From Candidatus Melainabacteria bacterium (GTDB lineage Bacteria; Cyanobacteriota; Vampirovibrionia; 2-02-FULL-35-15), in contig JAHFBD010000076.1 in assembly GCA_023250175.1 (NCBI GenBank), positions 1-9,555 of the forward strand: a DNA stretch of 9,555 bases. The letters run 5' to 3'. Position numbers and translations under genes: made by a program. The stretch's first letter is position 1; the number at the start of each line of letters is the position of its first letter. Below the pieces are notes generated by a model, which was not told the origin of the DNA, did no database searches, and saw only the letters and a program-made list of their open reading frames with translations. Shown here piece by piece: positions 1 to 6,837 of the stretch.

Positions 1-868
1 CTTCTCCAATAAGAATATTTCCAGAATTATTTTCCTGAAACTCAAACAGTGCAGCTGTAGCACCATCCCCATAATTTATAATTTCATGAGGATTTGCAGA
101 ATCAAGGTGAATAGAATTTGCGGCAGAAAATACTGCCAGGGCATATCTATGATCAGATGGATTGTCTTGTAGTCTAAGCCTCATATCTTTTTCAATCTCT
201 TCAAGAGTTCTTACAGAACCAGCGCATCCTTCAGCTATTACTTTAGGTTTCCAGCCTAATTTGCCATTCCCCTCAATAACTTTTTTATCAATGATTTTAT
301 CTTTAACTAATTTTGCTAAAACTCTTGCTGATGGTGGTGGGTCAAGAGAATTGCTTGTAGATGTCGCAAGATAAAAATTGCCTATTTCTCGTGGATCGAT
401 CTTGTTTTCAAGTAATAATTTTTTTATTGCTACCACACTAAGATCAACTGCAGGATCGTAAGGGATTCTGTCATTCTTATAATCAGGATCAAACTCTATA
501 GTATTGTCTACTACAAACTTTTGCTTAATTCCAGAAAGTTCAATATGCCTTGGTATTTCATTTAGAAAAGTCTTGATTTTTGTTCCTAACCTAACGGGGA
601 AAAAATCTAACATTGTTTCAATTCTTGCTTCAGTTTTTTTAGGTAAATAACCAATAAGCTTTTTTAAAATCGGATTATATTCTGGTAAAAGAAAACTAAC
701 AATCTTTCCAATTGGTACGGAGCTATCAGGAGAAAAAGCACCAAAAACTTTTCTAAGCCCTAATGCTTCGCGTAGAGTACGTTCAAAATCTTTTGCTTTA
801 ACAACCTTACCTCTTGCTTCAATCCCTGGTCTTGCTATTGATGTTAAAGTTAGTTTAGAGATAGACAT
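1..868 (-). CDS. FabH-like 3-oxoacyl-ACP synthase III / thiolase-superfamily condensing enzyme, C-terminus off the window
   Basis: Partial minus-strand frame of 289 codons, open to the left edge. Enzymes of this superfamily join an acyl thioester to an extender by Claisen condensation through an acyl-cysteine. Seen: a GIKQKF segment (113-118) like the FabH GIRxR region, a beta strand FYLATSTSN (165-173) like the FabH VATTT strand, PPPSARVLAKL (177-187) like the segment before the active site, the likely catalytic Cys215 in EGCAGSVRTL, and YGDGATAALF (266-275) matching the FGDGAGA loop. The expected catalytic His and Asn lie beyond the edge. Cys215 sits about 100 residues later than in E. coli FabH (Cys112), because of about 60 extra residues near 40-100 and a smaller insert before the Cys. 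The ATG at 868 has an AAGGA about 7 nt upstream. A type III polyketide synthase or OleA-like enzyme is possible; superfamily call secure, substrate unknown. Confidence 0.8.
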   Translation of the reverse strand, partial: MSISKLTLTSIARPGIEARGKVVKAKDFERTLREALGLRKVFGAFSPDSSVPIGKIVSFLLPEYNPILKKLIGYLPKKTEARIETMLDFFPVRLGTKIKTFLNEIPRHIELSGIKQKFVVDNTIEFDPDYKNDRIPYDPAVDLSVVAIKKLLLENKIDPREIGNFYLATSTSNSLDPPPSARVLAKLVKDKIIDKKVIEGNGKLGWKPKVIAEGCAGSVRTLEEIEKDMRLRLQDNPSDHRYALAVFSAANSIHLDSANPHEIINYGDGATAALFEFQENNSGNILIGE

Positions 869-1091
869 CTTTGTTCCTTTTTCTACATTGAAAAGATACC
901 AGATAATATGCAACACTGTTTAAACTTAAACATGTAAAAATTAGGTTTAATTTAACATACCAAATAATAAAAAGCAATGATGAAATTAGGTAATTATTTC
1001 AATAGTAAATTTTAGGCTTTACTTATTTAAGACTATAATATTAAGGTTTAACTGTTACTGCCTAGCTATAACATATTAAGAACATAAATAA

Positions 1092-1121
1092 GCTTTTTGT
1101 GTGATTTATTCACCAAAAAGC
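1092..1121. repeat. Bulged 12-bp hairpin in the divergent intergenic region
   Basis: GCTTTTTG (1092-1099), a bulged T, then GTGA pairs with TCAC (1110-1113) and CAAAAAGC (1114-1121) around a TTTAT loop. The stem is too regular to be likely by chance. No T-tract follows on either side, and both flanking genes point away from it, so an ordinary terminator is not expected. It could be a leader hairpin, the end of a dispersed repeat, or part of a small RNA. Confidence 0.5.
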
Positions 1122-1190
1122 GCCATGTAACAAAGAGCGAGTTGAGCATTAGTGCGAAACGAGCGATAGGTAGAAACGTTTGACTAGCAT
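1122..1190 (+). repeat. GC-richer intergenic island, possible copy of a dispersed element
   Basis: The island is clearly richer in G+C than the flanks, with GAGCGA twice (1135-1140 and 1161-1166). Its order AGTGC (1151-1155), CGAAAC, GCGA, AGGTAGAAAC (1168-1177) recurs with gaps on the minus strand at 7028 to 6995: AGTGC, GCGAAAA, GCGG, AGGTAGAAAC. The shared 10-mer plus collinear shorter blocks suggest two diverged copies of an intergenic element. Chance similarity is not excluded. Confidence 0.35.
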
Positions 1191-1206
1191 TGTTCTCCAA
1201 TAAAAT
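1180..1206 (+). promoter_or_regulatory. Candidate sigma70-type promoter for the 1258 gene
   Basis: TTGACT (1180-1185) and TAAAAT (1201-1206) lie 15 bp apart, shorter than the ideal 17. They would give a leader of about 45 nt containing the 1211-1240 dyad. A competing -10, TATAAT at 1243-1248, has no good -35 and would give a nearly leaderless mRNA. Which one is used cannot be decided from sequence. Confidence 0.3.
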
Positions 1207-1210
1207 TGTG

Positions 1211-1240
1211 TTGTGTATGTAGAAATGATTGGATACACAA
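1211..1240. promoter_or_regulatory. 8-bp inverted repeat just upstream of the 1258 start
   Basis: TTGTGTAT (1211-1218) and ATACACAA (1233-1240) are perfect inverted repeats with a 14-nt spacer. The right arm ends 2 bp before a TATAAT box (1243-1248) and 17 bp before the ATG. The position suits an operator for a dimeric regulator or an mRNA hairpin close to the start. No known operator consensus is recognised. Confidence 0.4.
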
Positions 1241-1257
1241 ATTATAATAATTAGAAA

Positions 1258-3798
1258 ATGAGCATTAATAATTTATATGAAAATTTTAATTCTATTTCAT
1301 TTAAACAAGGCATAGAAATTTTAAATGAAATACAAAAAAAAGGAACTCTTATATTTGGTGCTTCTGGTGTAATGGGTTCAAATATTTCAAGTACTTACCC
1401 AAGAGCATCTGTTCCGGTAATAATGCAAGATATTGATAAAGAAAAACTTGAGCAATCTAAAAAGAATGCTTTAAGTACTCTTGAAAAGGCTCAGACAAAA
1501 AGAAAGCTTTCAAAATCCCAATTAGAGCTAATAAAAAATAAGTTCTTAATTAAAGAAACGGTTGTTTTTCCTGATAGAGGTACGATTCCTTTTGATGAAA
1601 TTGATAGGTCATGTTTCAGATCTCAGGAGCAAGCAAAAGAACTTGTTATGCAGTTTTTAAGTAATGCTCTTTTGAAAAATCCTTCAATAAAAGAAGATAC
1701 ATATTCTGATGTGATGATGGTTCTTGAGGCTGGTCCTGAACTCTTAGAATTTAAACAAAATGTTTTTCAGTTTTTTAATTTTGCACTAAACTCAAACAAA
1801 GCAATTTTAGCTACAAATACTTCATCTTTAAGTGTAGAAGAAATAGCATCTAAGGTATCTAATCCAGAAAGAGTTGTAGGGTTTCATTATTTTCTTCCGG
1901 CAGATAGAAATCCATTAGTAGAAATAATTGCGACAAAGCACACTTCTCTTGAAGTTATTCAGGCTATGCAAAATCTAGCAATTGCTATGGGTAAAAAGCC
2001 TATTATTTGCTGGAGAGATTCTCCAGGTGCTGTTGCAAACAGGATTTTAGTGGGATTGCTAAATGAAGCTGCAAAGATCTTATATGAAAAAGTTGCAATG
2101 CTTGAGTTTATTGATAAAGTTTTTCTTGAAGTCTTCTATTCAAAACAATATAAAATTCAAACAAAAAAAGCAAAAAGACAATTTGCTGCTGCTCCTAAGC
2201 TAGCTTTTTTTGAGGACGAGGTTGACTTATATAAGCAAATTCATAAATTAGAAGATGCCTTGCATATGACTTCTTCAAAAGATGAAACAAAAAAGATACT
2301 TATAAAAAAGAAAGAATTGATAGAAAAGGCAGAAAGCAACTTAAGACAAAAAATAATTTATACCAAAATTGTAGATAACTTGGACAATCTTGGTTCATTC
2401 TTTAAGCCTGCTTTGGTTATTAGTCTAATTAGGACAAAAGCAGAAGAACAACATTTTAATGTTTCAAAATATTTGAATAAAGTAGGACAGGATTTTGATA
2501 ATTTAAAACTTCCTTTTATAGTAGAGCCATATGACCTCTTAATTTTTCAACCAGCACATACAAAAAATCCTCCAAAAGCTAAAGAACTTATTACTAAAAG
2601 ACTTCAAGCAGCTTATATAACAATTGCTCAGGAAATCTATAATCAAGGATTGGCGACTATTCAGGATATAGAAATTGCTTGTAAAGAAGGTTTCAAATAT
2701 AATATTGGACCTTTTGAACTTATAAGAAGTTTAAAACGGGAAGTCTTGGAAGAATTAACACAGATTGCAAATAAAGATTTAATAGAGCCTACAGGAATAT
2801 CAAAGTCAGGTGAAATCCTTCCTGTAGATACTTTGGATATAGCTGGTATACAAACATATATTCAAAATGAAATTGGATTTATAATTTTGGGCAGATTGCA
2901 TATTCAAAATCTTCAAATGGTTCAAAATTCTCTCTCTCCTGAAATGCTTGAGGGAATAAAAATAGCTATAAAAAACTTTGAATTAAAAGAGGTTAAAGCT
3001 ATTATTTTTAAAAGTCAAGGAGGTGGACCTTTTTGTTCTGGTGCAGATTTGAATTATATTGAAAGTACAAAATGGAAAGTTAATAAAATTCTTGAGTTTA
3101 GAAATCTAGGGAAGTCTATGGTAGATACTATAGCTACATGTAAGATTCCTACGGTTGCAATTATTGATGGACCCGCTGTAGGTGGAGGCTTAGAATTAGC
3201 ATTGGCTTGTGATTATAGAATAATGACAGACTTAAGCTATGTTGCTATGCCTGAAGTTGGACTTGGAATTATTCCTGACTGGGGTGGTACTGAAAGACTG
3301 CCAGCTGTTGTAGGAAAAGAGCTGGCAAAAAGACTGATTTGTACGGCTACAATTAAAAATCTTGGCTTGAAACTTAGTGGTGAAGAGGCTTTTAGTGTGG
3401 GCTTGGCAGACATTTATGTTTTACAAAGCAACCTCCATAATCTTTTATCTGATTTAATAGAATCTAAGCATGAAAAAATAGATATTTATACGAAGCCTTT
3501 AAAGAAAGCAAATTATAATAAAACAAACTATTCTGAATCTTTAGTTAAGAAATTTAAATTAAATAAGCCATTTGTTCACAATGACAGGATCTTAACAATG
3601 CGAGCTGCAAGGTTTGCTGAAGATCTAATAAAAAACTCACATGATCCAGAATATTCTAAAAAAACTAATACAGATAAAGCCTTTTTACCATTAATAGAAT
3701 CAGGTAAAACGGTATCTAAAATTTGTATAAAGCCTTTTATAAGTGCAGCCCAGAACGAGATCTTAGCTCCGCTCCTTGAAACCTTTAAGCTTTTATAA
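1258..3798 (+). CDS. Bifunctional 3-hydroxyacyl-CoA dehydrogenase / enoyl-CoA hydratase, FadN-like domain order
   Basis: 846-aa cytosolic enzyme likely performing the middle two steps of fatty-acid beta-oxidation: hydration of enoyl-CoA and NAD-dependent oxidation of 3-hydroxyacyl-CoA. Dehydrogenase half first: Rossmann GASGVMG (34-40), TNTSSL (186-191, Ser189), the His210/Glu222 pair with the same 12-residue spacing as in characterised family members, DSPG and Asn261. A 3HCDH C-terminal-like segment lies at about 440-490 (NIGPFEL, 482-488). The crotonase half is at about 535-725: oxyanion residues in FCSGADL (592-598) and GPAVGGG, and catalytic Glu646 and Glu666, 20 apart as in rat crotonase. 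This order is that of Bacillus FadN, opposite to E. coli FadB. Odd: inserts at about 80-150 and a Lys/Glu-rich, probably helical one at 285-375. An in-frame TAG six bases upstream fixes ATG 1258 as the first possible start; no clear SD. Confidence 0.9.
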   Translation: MSINNLYENFNSISFKQGIEILNEIQKKGTLIFGASGVMGSNISSTYPRASVPVIMQDIDKEKLEQSKKNALSTLEKAQTKRKLSKSQLELIKNKFLIKETVVFPDRGTIPFDEIDRSCFRSQEQAKELVMQFLSNALLKNPSIKEDTYSDVMMVLEAGPELLEFKQNVFQFFNFALNSNKAILATNTSSLSVEEIASKVSNPERVVGFHYFLPADRNPLVEIIATKHTSLEVIQAMQNLAIAMGKKPIICWRDSPGAVANRILVGLLNEAAKILYEKVAMLEFIDKVFLEVFYSKQYKIQTKKAKRQFAAAPKLAFFEDEVDLYKQIHKLEDALHMTSSKDETKKILIKKKELIEKAESNLRQKIIYTKIVDNLDNLGSFFKPALVISLIRTKAEEQHFNVSKYLNKVGQDFDNLKLPFIVEPYDLLIFQPAHTKNPPKAKELITKRLQAAYITIAQEIYNQGLATIQDIEIACKEGFKYNIGPFELIRSLKREVLEELTQIANKDLIEPTGISKSGEILPVDTLDIAGIQTYIQNEIGFIILGRLHIQNLQMVQNSLSPEMLEGIKIAIKNFELKEVKAIIFKSQGGGPFCSGADLNYIESTKWKVNKILEFRNLGKSMVDTIATCKIPTVAIIDGPAVGGGLELALACDYRIMTDLSYVAMPEVGLGIIPDWGGTERLPAVVGKELAKRLICTATIKNLGLKLSGEEAFSVGLADIYVLQSNLHNLLSDLIESKHEKIDIYTKPLKKANYNKTNYSESLVKKFKLNKPFVHNDRILTMRAARFAEDLIKNSHDPEYSKKTNTDKAFLPLIESGKTVSKICIKPFISAAQNEILAPLLETFKLL

Positions 3799-3812
3799 GA
3801 GAATAGATTATT

Positions 3813-4841
3813 ATGACAGTACAGCCAATATCCTTAACTTCTTTAAAGTCATATCATCCTGTTTTGAAAACTCAAGAACATATAGCAAAAGCTGTTCCAG
3901 TAAAAGAAATTCCTAAAGCAAGTATTCTTAGCAGCTTAATAAAAAAATCAGAAACCAATTGTCTGGCAAGAGCTTTAATAGGATCTATTGGGTTAATAGG
4001 TTTTGGATCAAGTTATATTTTAAAAACACTAGGGATTGAACTTGGATTTGATAAAAAGATAGAAGCCCTTCAAAATAGTTTTTTATTTCGACCTACGCAA
4101 GAGAGTTTCCCTTCTCCAGACAGACTAAAAACAAATTTTGAAGAAATAGTTTTAGATACTCCTAATGAACCTAAGTTGCATGGTTATTTTTTTGAAAAAG
4201 AAAAATCTGACTCAGTTATTATTTATTTGCATGGTTACAGCGGGATAGCAGATGAGTGTTTTCCAGAATGTCTTAAAATTCAAGAATATATTCCAGCTAG
4301 TGTATTAATCATGGATTATCGGGGTTTTGGGAAAAGCGAAGGAACACCTACTCGAAAAGGAGTGGTTACAGATGCTCTTCGTATGTATAACCTTATGAAA
4401 GAAAAGGGATTTAAAGATAAAAATATTATTTTATATGGAGTCTCTCTTGGTGGTGGTATTGCTTTTGAAACTGCAAATGAATTAAGAAAACAAAAAGAAA
4501 ATATTGGAGCGCTAGTTTCTTTATACTCATTTAGTTCGGTTAAAGATATTTGTAACTGGAGATTTCCTCATATCCCAAGCTGTTTTGTTATAGATGATTT
4601 GTTTAATGGAAAGAATTTAATTAGAAAACTAAATATCCCTGTATTTATTGCACATGGGGATAAAGATTTAAAAACACCATTAACTCAATCCTTAAGGCTT
4701 TTTAAGAATGCAAACAAGCCTAAAGAGTTGTATGTTTTCCCAGAGTTAGGGCATGAGGATTTAAATCCACTTCCCAAAGAGCGAATAGAAGGATATTTTA
4801 ATGCACTAAGAAAATTTCTTGAAAAAAATATGTTTGCATAG
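3813..4841 (+). CDS. Membrane-anchored alpha/beta hydrolase (esterase/lipase-like)
   Basis: 342-aa protein. A hydrophobic stretch at about 51-76 probably anchors it to the membrane, followed by an alpha/beta-hydrolase fold like the ABHD17/Bem46 type. Seen: oxyanion-side YLHGYSG (138-144), DYRGFGKSEG (168-177) and the complete triad Ser211 (nucleophile elbow GVSLGG), Asp285 (HGDKD) and His314 (LGHED). Likely chemistry is hydrolysis of an ester or thioester bond; the substrate cannot be told. The gene begins 14 nt after the beta-oxidation gene and is probably cotranscribed with it, which favours an acyl ester or acyl-CoA substrate (inference). The only SD-like sequence is AGAGAA about 8 nt before ATG. 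An acyl-CoA thioesterase or peptidase-like S33 role are alternatives. Confidence 0.88.
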   Translation: MTVQPISLTSLKSYHPVLKTQEHIAKAVPVKEIPKASILSSLIKKSETNCLARALIGSIGLIGFGSSYILKTLGIELGFDKKIEALQNSFLFRPTQESFPSPDRLKTNFEEIVLDTPNEPKLHGYFFEKEKSDSVIIYLHGYSGIADECFPECLKIQEYIPASVLIMDYRGFGKSEGTPTRKGVVTDALRMYNLMKEKGFKDKNIILYGVSLGGGIAFETANELRKQKENIGALVSLYSFSSVKDICNWRFPHIPSCFVIDDLFNGKNLIRKLNIPVFIAHGDKDLKTPLTQSLRLFKNANKPKELYVFPELGHEDLNPLPKERIEGYFNALRKFLEKNMFA

Positions 4842-4901
4842 TGTATAGCTCTTATTTCTCAAGCACCTATTCTTTTTACTTTATTTGTAGTTTTTTTGTT
4901 G

Positions 4902-4907
4902 TACAAT
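4902..4907 (+). promoter_or_regulatory. Candidate -10 box for the patatin-like gene
   Basis: TACAAT lies 27 bp before the ATG at 4935, in the 93-bp gap after the hydrolase gene. A weak -35 (TTTATT, 4880-4885) sits 16 bp upstream. No terminator is visible in the gap, so read-through from the upstream genes is equally possible. Confidence 0.3.
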
Positions 4908-4934
4908 AACTAGAAATAATAAAAACAAAAAACT

Positions 4935-6524
4935 ATGCTAGAACTTCCAAACGGTTTGACTAGGAAACCTACAAACCAAAATTTAAAACTGTACAATGGC
5001 CAAGATTTAAAGTCTATAAATAAAGCAAATCTTTTACGAAATCCCAGACATTTCCCACAAAATAAAGAACCTCTTTTAGATAATTTCTTTGAAAATCTTA
5101 TACAGAAGAATATAATAAGTAAAAATAATCATAGTTTAGATATGACTGACCATTATGCTATCCGTGGTCAAATGATTGCAAGTGAAGTCAGGGCATTAAT
5201 TAATTCTCTTTCTGAATCGCATAGGATAAAGCTTGCTGAAATTATAAGGGCTCTTGAGCCTGATAAAGAAATGCTTAAAGGCGCTATATTTTCGGGTGGT
5301 GAAATTAGGGTAATATCAGAGTGTGGTACAACAATTGTTATTAATTCTATAGCTGAATTATTAGGGGTTGTTTTTAGTAAAGAAAATCAAAAACCTACAT
5401 TTAATACTTTTTCAGGTTCTTCTGCCGGTTCATTTCCTGCAGCAGGGATGGCATTTCGATCGTTAAATTCATCAATTTTAAGAACTTGCAGTGATACTGA
5501 TTTTACATCTTTTTTTAATGCTCCTGATGCGCTTAAAACATGGGTTGAAAAATTTATGAAAAGGGGTTATCATCTTGCGACTGGAAAACGCGCAGATGAT
5601 ATTACTGGTAAGCATTTAAAGGAAGTCGGTGCTGATTTGCAGGTGCTTGTTGGTGAATTTGAACGTAGGTTAGTTTTGTACCCAAAGATGTACTTACTTC
5701 CCAAAGAACTTGAGTCAAGATTTGGAAAAGAGCCAGATGATTTTAAAATCAAAGATTTAATTCAAGCAAGTGCAAATTTACCGATACTATTTTACCCATT
5801 GATGGATTTACTTAAAACTTGTGGGGATTGTTATATTAAGGATGAAAAAGGTAAAAAGCATTATTTGTTTGATCCTGGAGTTATTGCAAAATATTTAACT
5901 CCTATAAATCTTCAAGTTGAGGAAATAAAAAATTATAAAGATGGAAAGATAGATAAACCTGGTCTTTATTTTATAGTTACAAATAAAAAATGTAAGGAAA
6001 CCAGTACACCTGCGACGATGTTTGGAAAACCTACAAATAAACTTTTTTACTGGATTTATTCAAAGACTCTTGCTGTTTGTGATTTGCTTGATAAATATTT
6101 TCTAGGTGATTCACCTCAGATGTTAAAAGCACTTGGTACTCAAAGAGCTCTTTTAACAGCTCATTGTGAAGCGAAAGATCCATCTACGGGTAAACTTATC
6201 AGATTAGGGTTAGGGGCATTTGATGTTCCTACGGAAGAAAGAGAAACATTGATTTGTGCAAATATACCAACCAGTGATTTTAAAGATTTGCCATTTGATG
6301 GTGCTATTGATCAATTGCATAAACAGCTTGTAGATCCTTTATTTATTCAATCTGAAGGTAAACAAGGGAAAAGTGCTTACCAGTTATTTAAAGATGATGT
6401 AGATAAAGCACTTGGAAAAGTTCCATCAAAACCTGAACCCCCACCACAAATTCATTCACAAAATACGTTCTTTATAAAAAGACTAGCAAATAAGATTCTA
6501 AGATCTGCAGCTATATTTGGATAA
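4935..6524 (+). CDS. Patatin-like phospholipase / acyl hydrolase
   Basis: 529-aa protein with a recognisable patatin core from about 115 to 330. Seen: glycine-rich oxyanion region SGGEIRV (120-126); nucleophile elbow SGSSAGS (160-166) with Ser163; LIQASANLPILFYPL (275-289), the counterpart of the RASxAIPxxFPP segment; and LFDPGVIAKY (311-320) holding the dyad Asp313. Patatins use a Ser-Asp dyad to deacylate phospholipids or other acyl esters. The dyad loop reads D-P-G instead of D-G-G/A, and the oxyanion motif lacks the third glycine of GGGxRG, so activity may be altered. About 115 N-terminal and 200 C-terminal residues are unassigned; the tail has a Pro-rich stretch (498-505) and a basic last segment. 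No signal peptide and no SD are evident. It comes after the beta-oxidation and hydrolase genes, fitting supply of free fatty acids (inference). Confidence 0.85.
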   Translation: MLELPNGLTRKPTNQNLKLYNGQDLKSINKANLLRNPRHFPQNKEPLLDNFFENLIQKNIISKNNHSLDMTDHYAIRGQMIASEVRALINSLSESHRIKLAEIIRALEPDKEMLKGAIFSGGEIRVISECGTTIVINSIAELLGVVFSKENQKPTFNTFSGSSAGSFPAAGMAFRSLNSSILRTCSDTDFTSFFNAPDALKTWVEKFMKRGYHLATGKRADDITGKHLKEVGADLQVLVGEFERRLVLYPKMYLLPKELESRFGKEPDDFKIKDLIQASANLPILFYPLMDLLKTCGDCYIKDEKGKKHYLFDPGVIAKYLTPINLQVEEIKNYKDGKIDKPGLYFIVTNKKCKETSTPATMFGKPTNKLFYWIYSKTLAVCDLLDKYFLGDSPQMLKALGTQRALLTAHCEAKDPSTGKLIRLGLGAFDVPTEERETLICANIPTSDFKDLPFDGAIDQLHKQLVDPLFIQSEGKQGKSAYQLFKDDVDKALGKVPSKPEPPPQIHSQNTFFIKRLANKILRSAAIFG

Positions 6525-6533
6525 ATTGGGATA

Positions 6534-6569
6534 AAAAAAGCTCCTAATTTTTTAATTAGGAGCTTTTTT
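6534..6569. terminator. Bidirectional rho-independent terminator
   Basis: A perfect 16-bp stem, 6534-6549 with 6554-6569, around a TTTT loop; GCTCCTAATT and AATTAGGAGC are flanked by A6 and T6. On plus it ends the patatin transcript 10 nt after its stop. On minus, seven Ts follow the stem, so it also ends the convergent histone-like gene 20 nt after its stop. Confidence 0.93.
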
Positions 6570-6588
6570 ATTTTGGTAAGCTTTAAGC

Positions 6589-6768
6589 TTATAGATCGCA
6601 AGGTCTTACTGTACTTCTGCCATTTTCTTTACATCTTTTCATTGCAGACTTTAGCATTACTTCAACCTTTTCTGAAAGTGCTTCTAACAAATCACCATCA
6701 GTTCTTAGTTCTTCTTCTTTTATAAAGTCTTTGACCTTTGAGCCTACGACTAGTTGTTCCTTTGACAT
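6589..6768 (-). CDS. Minimal bacterial histone-fold DNA-binding protein
   Basis: 59-aa frame ending TAA, preceded by AAGGAGAG at good distance from the ATG, the strongest SD in the window. The chain fits a single histone fold: helix 1 at about 8-20 (VGSKVKDFIKEE), a long helix 2 at about 24-49, then the loop GRSTVRPCDL (50-59). This contains R-x-T-x4-D (Arg51, Thr53, Asp58), the spacing of the Arg-Thr pair plus Asp that closes the helix 2/helix 3 loop in archaeal histones such as HMfB. The protein stops almost where helix 3 should begin. Short single-fold bacterial histones, such as Bdellovibrio Bd0055 at about 60 aa, are similar in size. It probably binds DNA as a dimer and acts in nucleoid structure (inference from family). 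Cys46 and Cys57 are unusual for a histone. It is transcribed alone, with its own promoter and terminator. Confidence 0.82.
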   Translation of the reverse strand: MSKEQLVVGSKVKDFIKEEELRTDGDLLEALSEKVEVMLKSAMKRCKENGRSTVRPCDL

Positions 6769-6796
6769 ATATCTCTCCTTTATTTCTATTTCACGC

Positions 6797-6822
6797 TAAT
6801 TCCTTAAAATATCAAGGAATTA
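6797..6822. promoter_or_regulatory. 9-bp inverted repeat at the histone-like gene's transcription start / leader
   Basis: TAATTCCTT (6797-6805) and AAGGAATTA (6814-6822) form a perfect dyad with an 8-nt loop. It starts 7 bp downstream of the -10 box, so it covers the predicted transcription start and early leader of the minus-strand gene. It could be an operator or a 5' stabilising hairpin. No T-tract follows, so it is not a terminator. Confidence 0.45.
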
Positions 6823-6828
6823 CTTGAA

Positions 6829-6837
6829 ATTATAGCA
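6829..6837 (-). promoter_or_regulatory. Extended -10 promoter of the histone-like gene
   Basis: Read on the minus strand this is TGC-TATAAT, a consensus -10 with the TGn extension. No good -35 lies 17 bp upstream, which extended -10 promoters tolerate. The predicted start near 6822 gives a leader of about 54 nt ending in the strong SD. Confidence 0.55.

Larger units (their letters stand above)
869..1257. other. Divergent intergenic region between the condensing-enzyme and beta-oxidation genes
   Basis: No convincing ORF lies in these 389 bases on either strand. The first 200 bases are very A+T rich, with several GTTTAA/TTAAAC hexamers (918-925 as the palindrome GTTTAAAC, 926-931, 945-950, 1046-1051). 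They should carry the promoter of the minus-strand gene; a TATTAT box on the minus strand lies near 902-908, but its -35 is poor. From about 1092 a bulged hairpin, a GC-richer island (about 1120-1185) and an 8-bp dyad (1211-1240) follow. They are listed separately. Confidence 0.6.

Noticed and set aside
162..374. 70-codon plus-strand ORF rich in Ser and Leu
   Set aside because: Lies antisense inside the condensing-enzyme gene, whose minus-strand frame shows family motifs; no SD.
918..1051. Repeated GTTTAA/TTAAAC hexamers as operators
   Set aside because: Such A+T-rich hexamers are common by chance in this composition, and spacing is irregular.
1092..1121. Hairpin as a rho-independent terminator
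   Set aside because: It sits between divergent genes, and no T-tract follows the stem on either strand.
5570..5752. 60-codon minus-strand ORF
   Set aside because: Antisense to the core of the patatin-like gene, with no motif or RBS.
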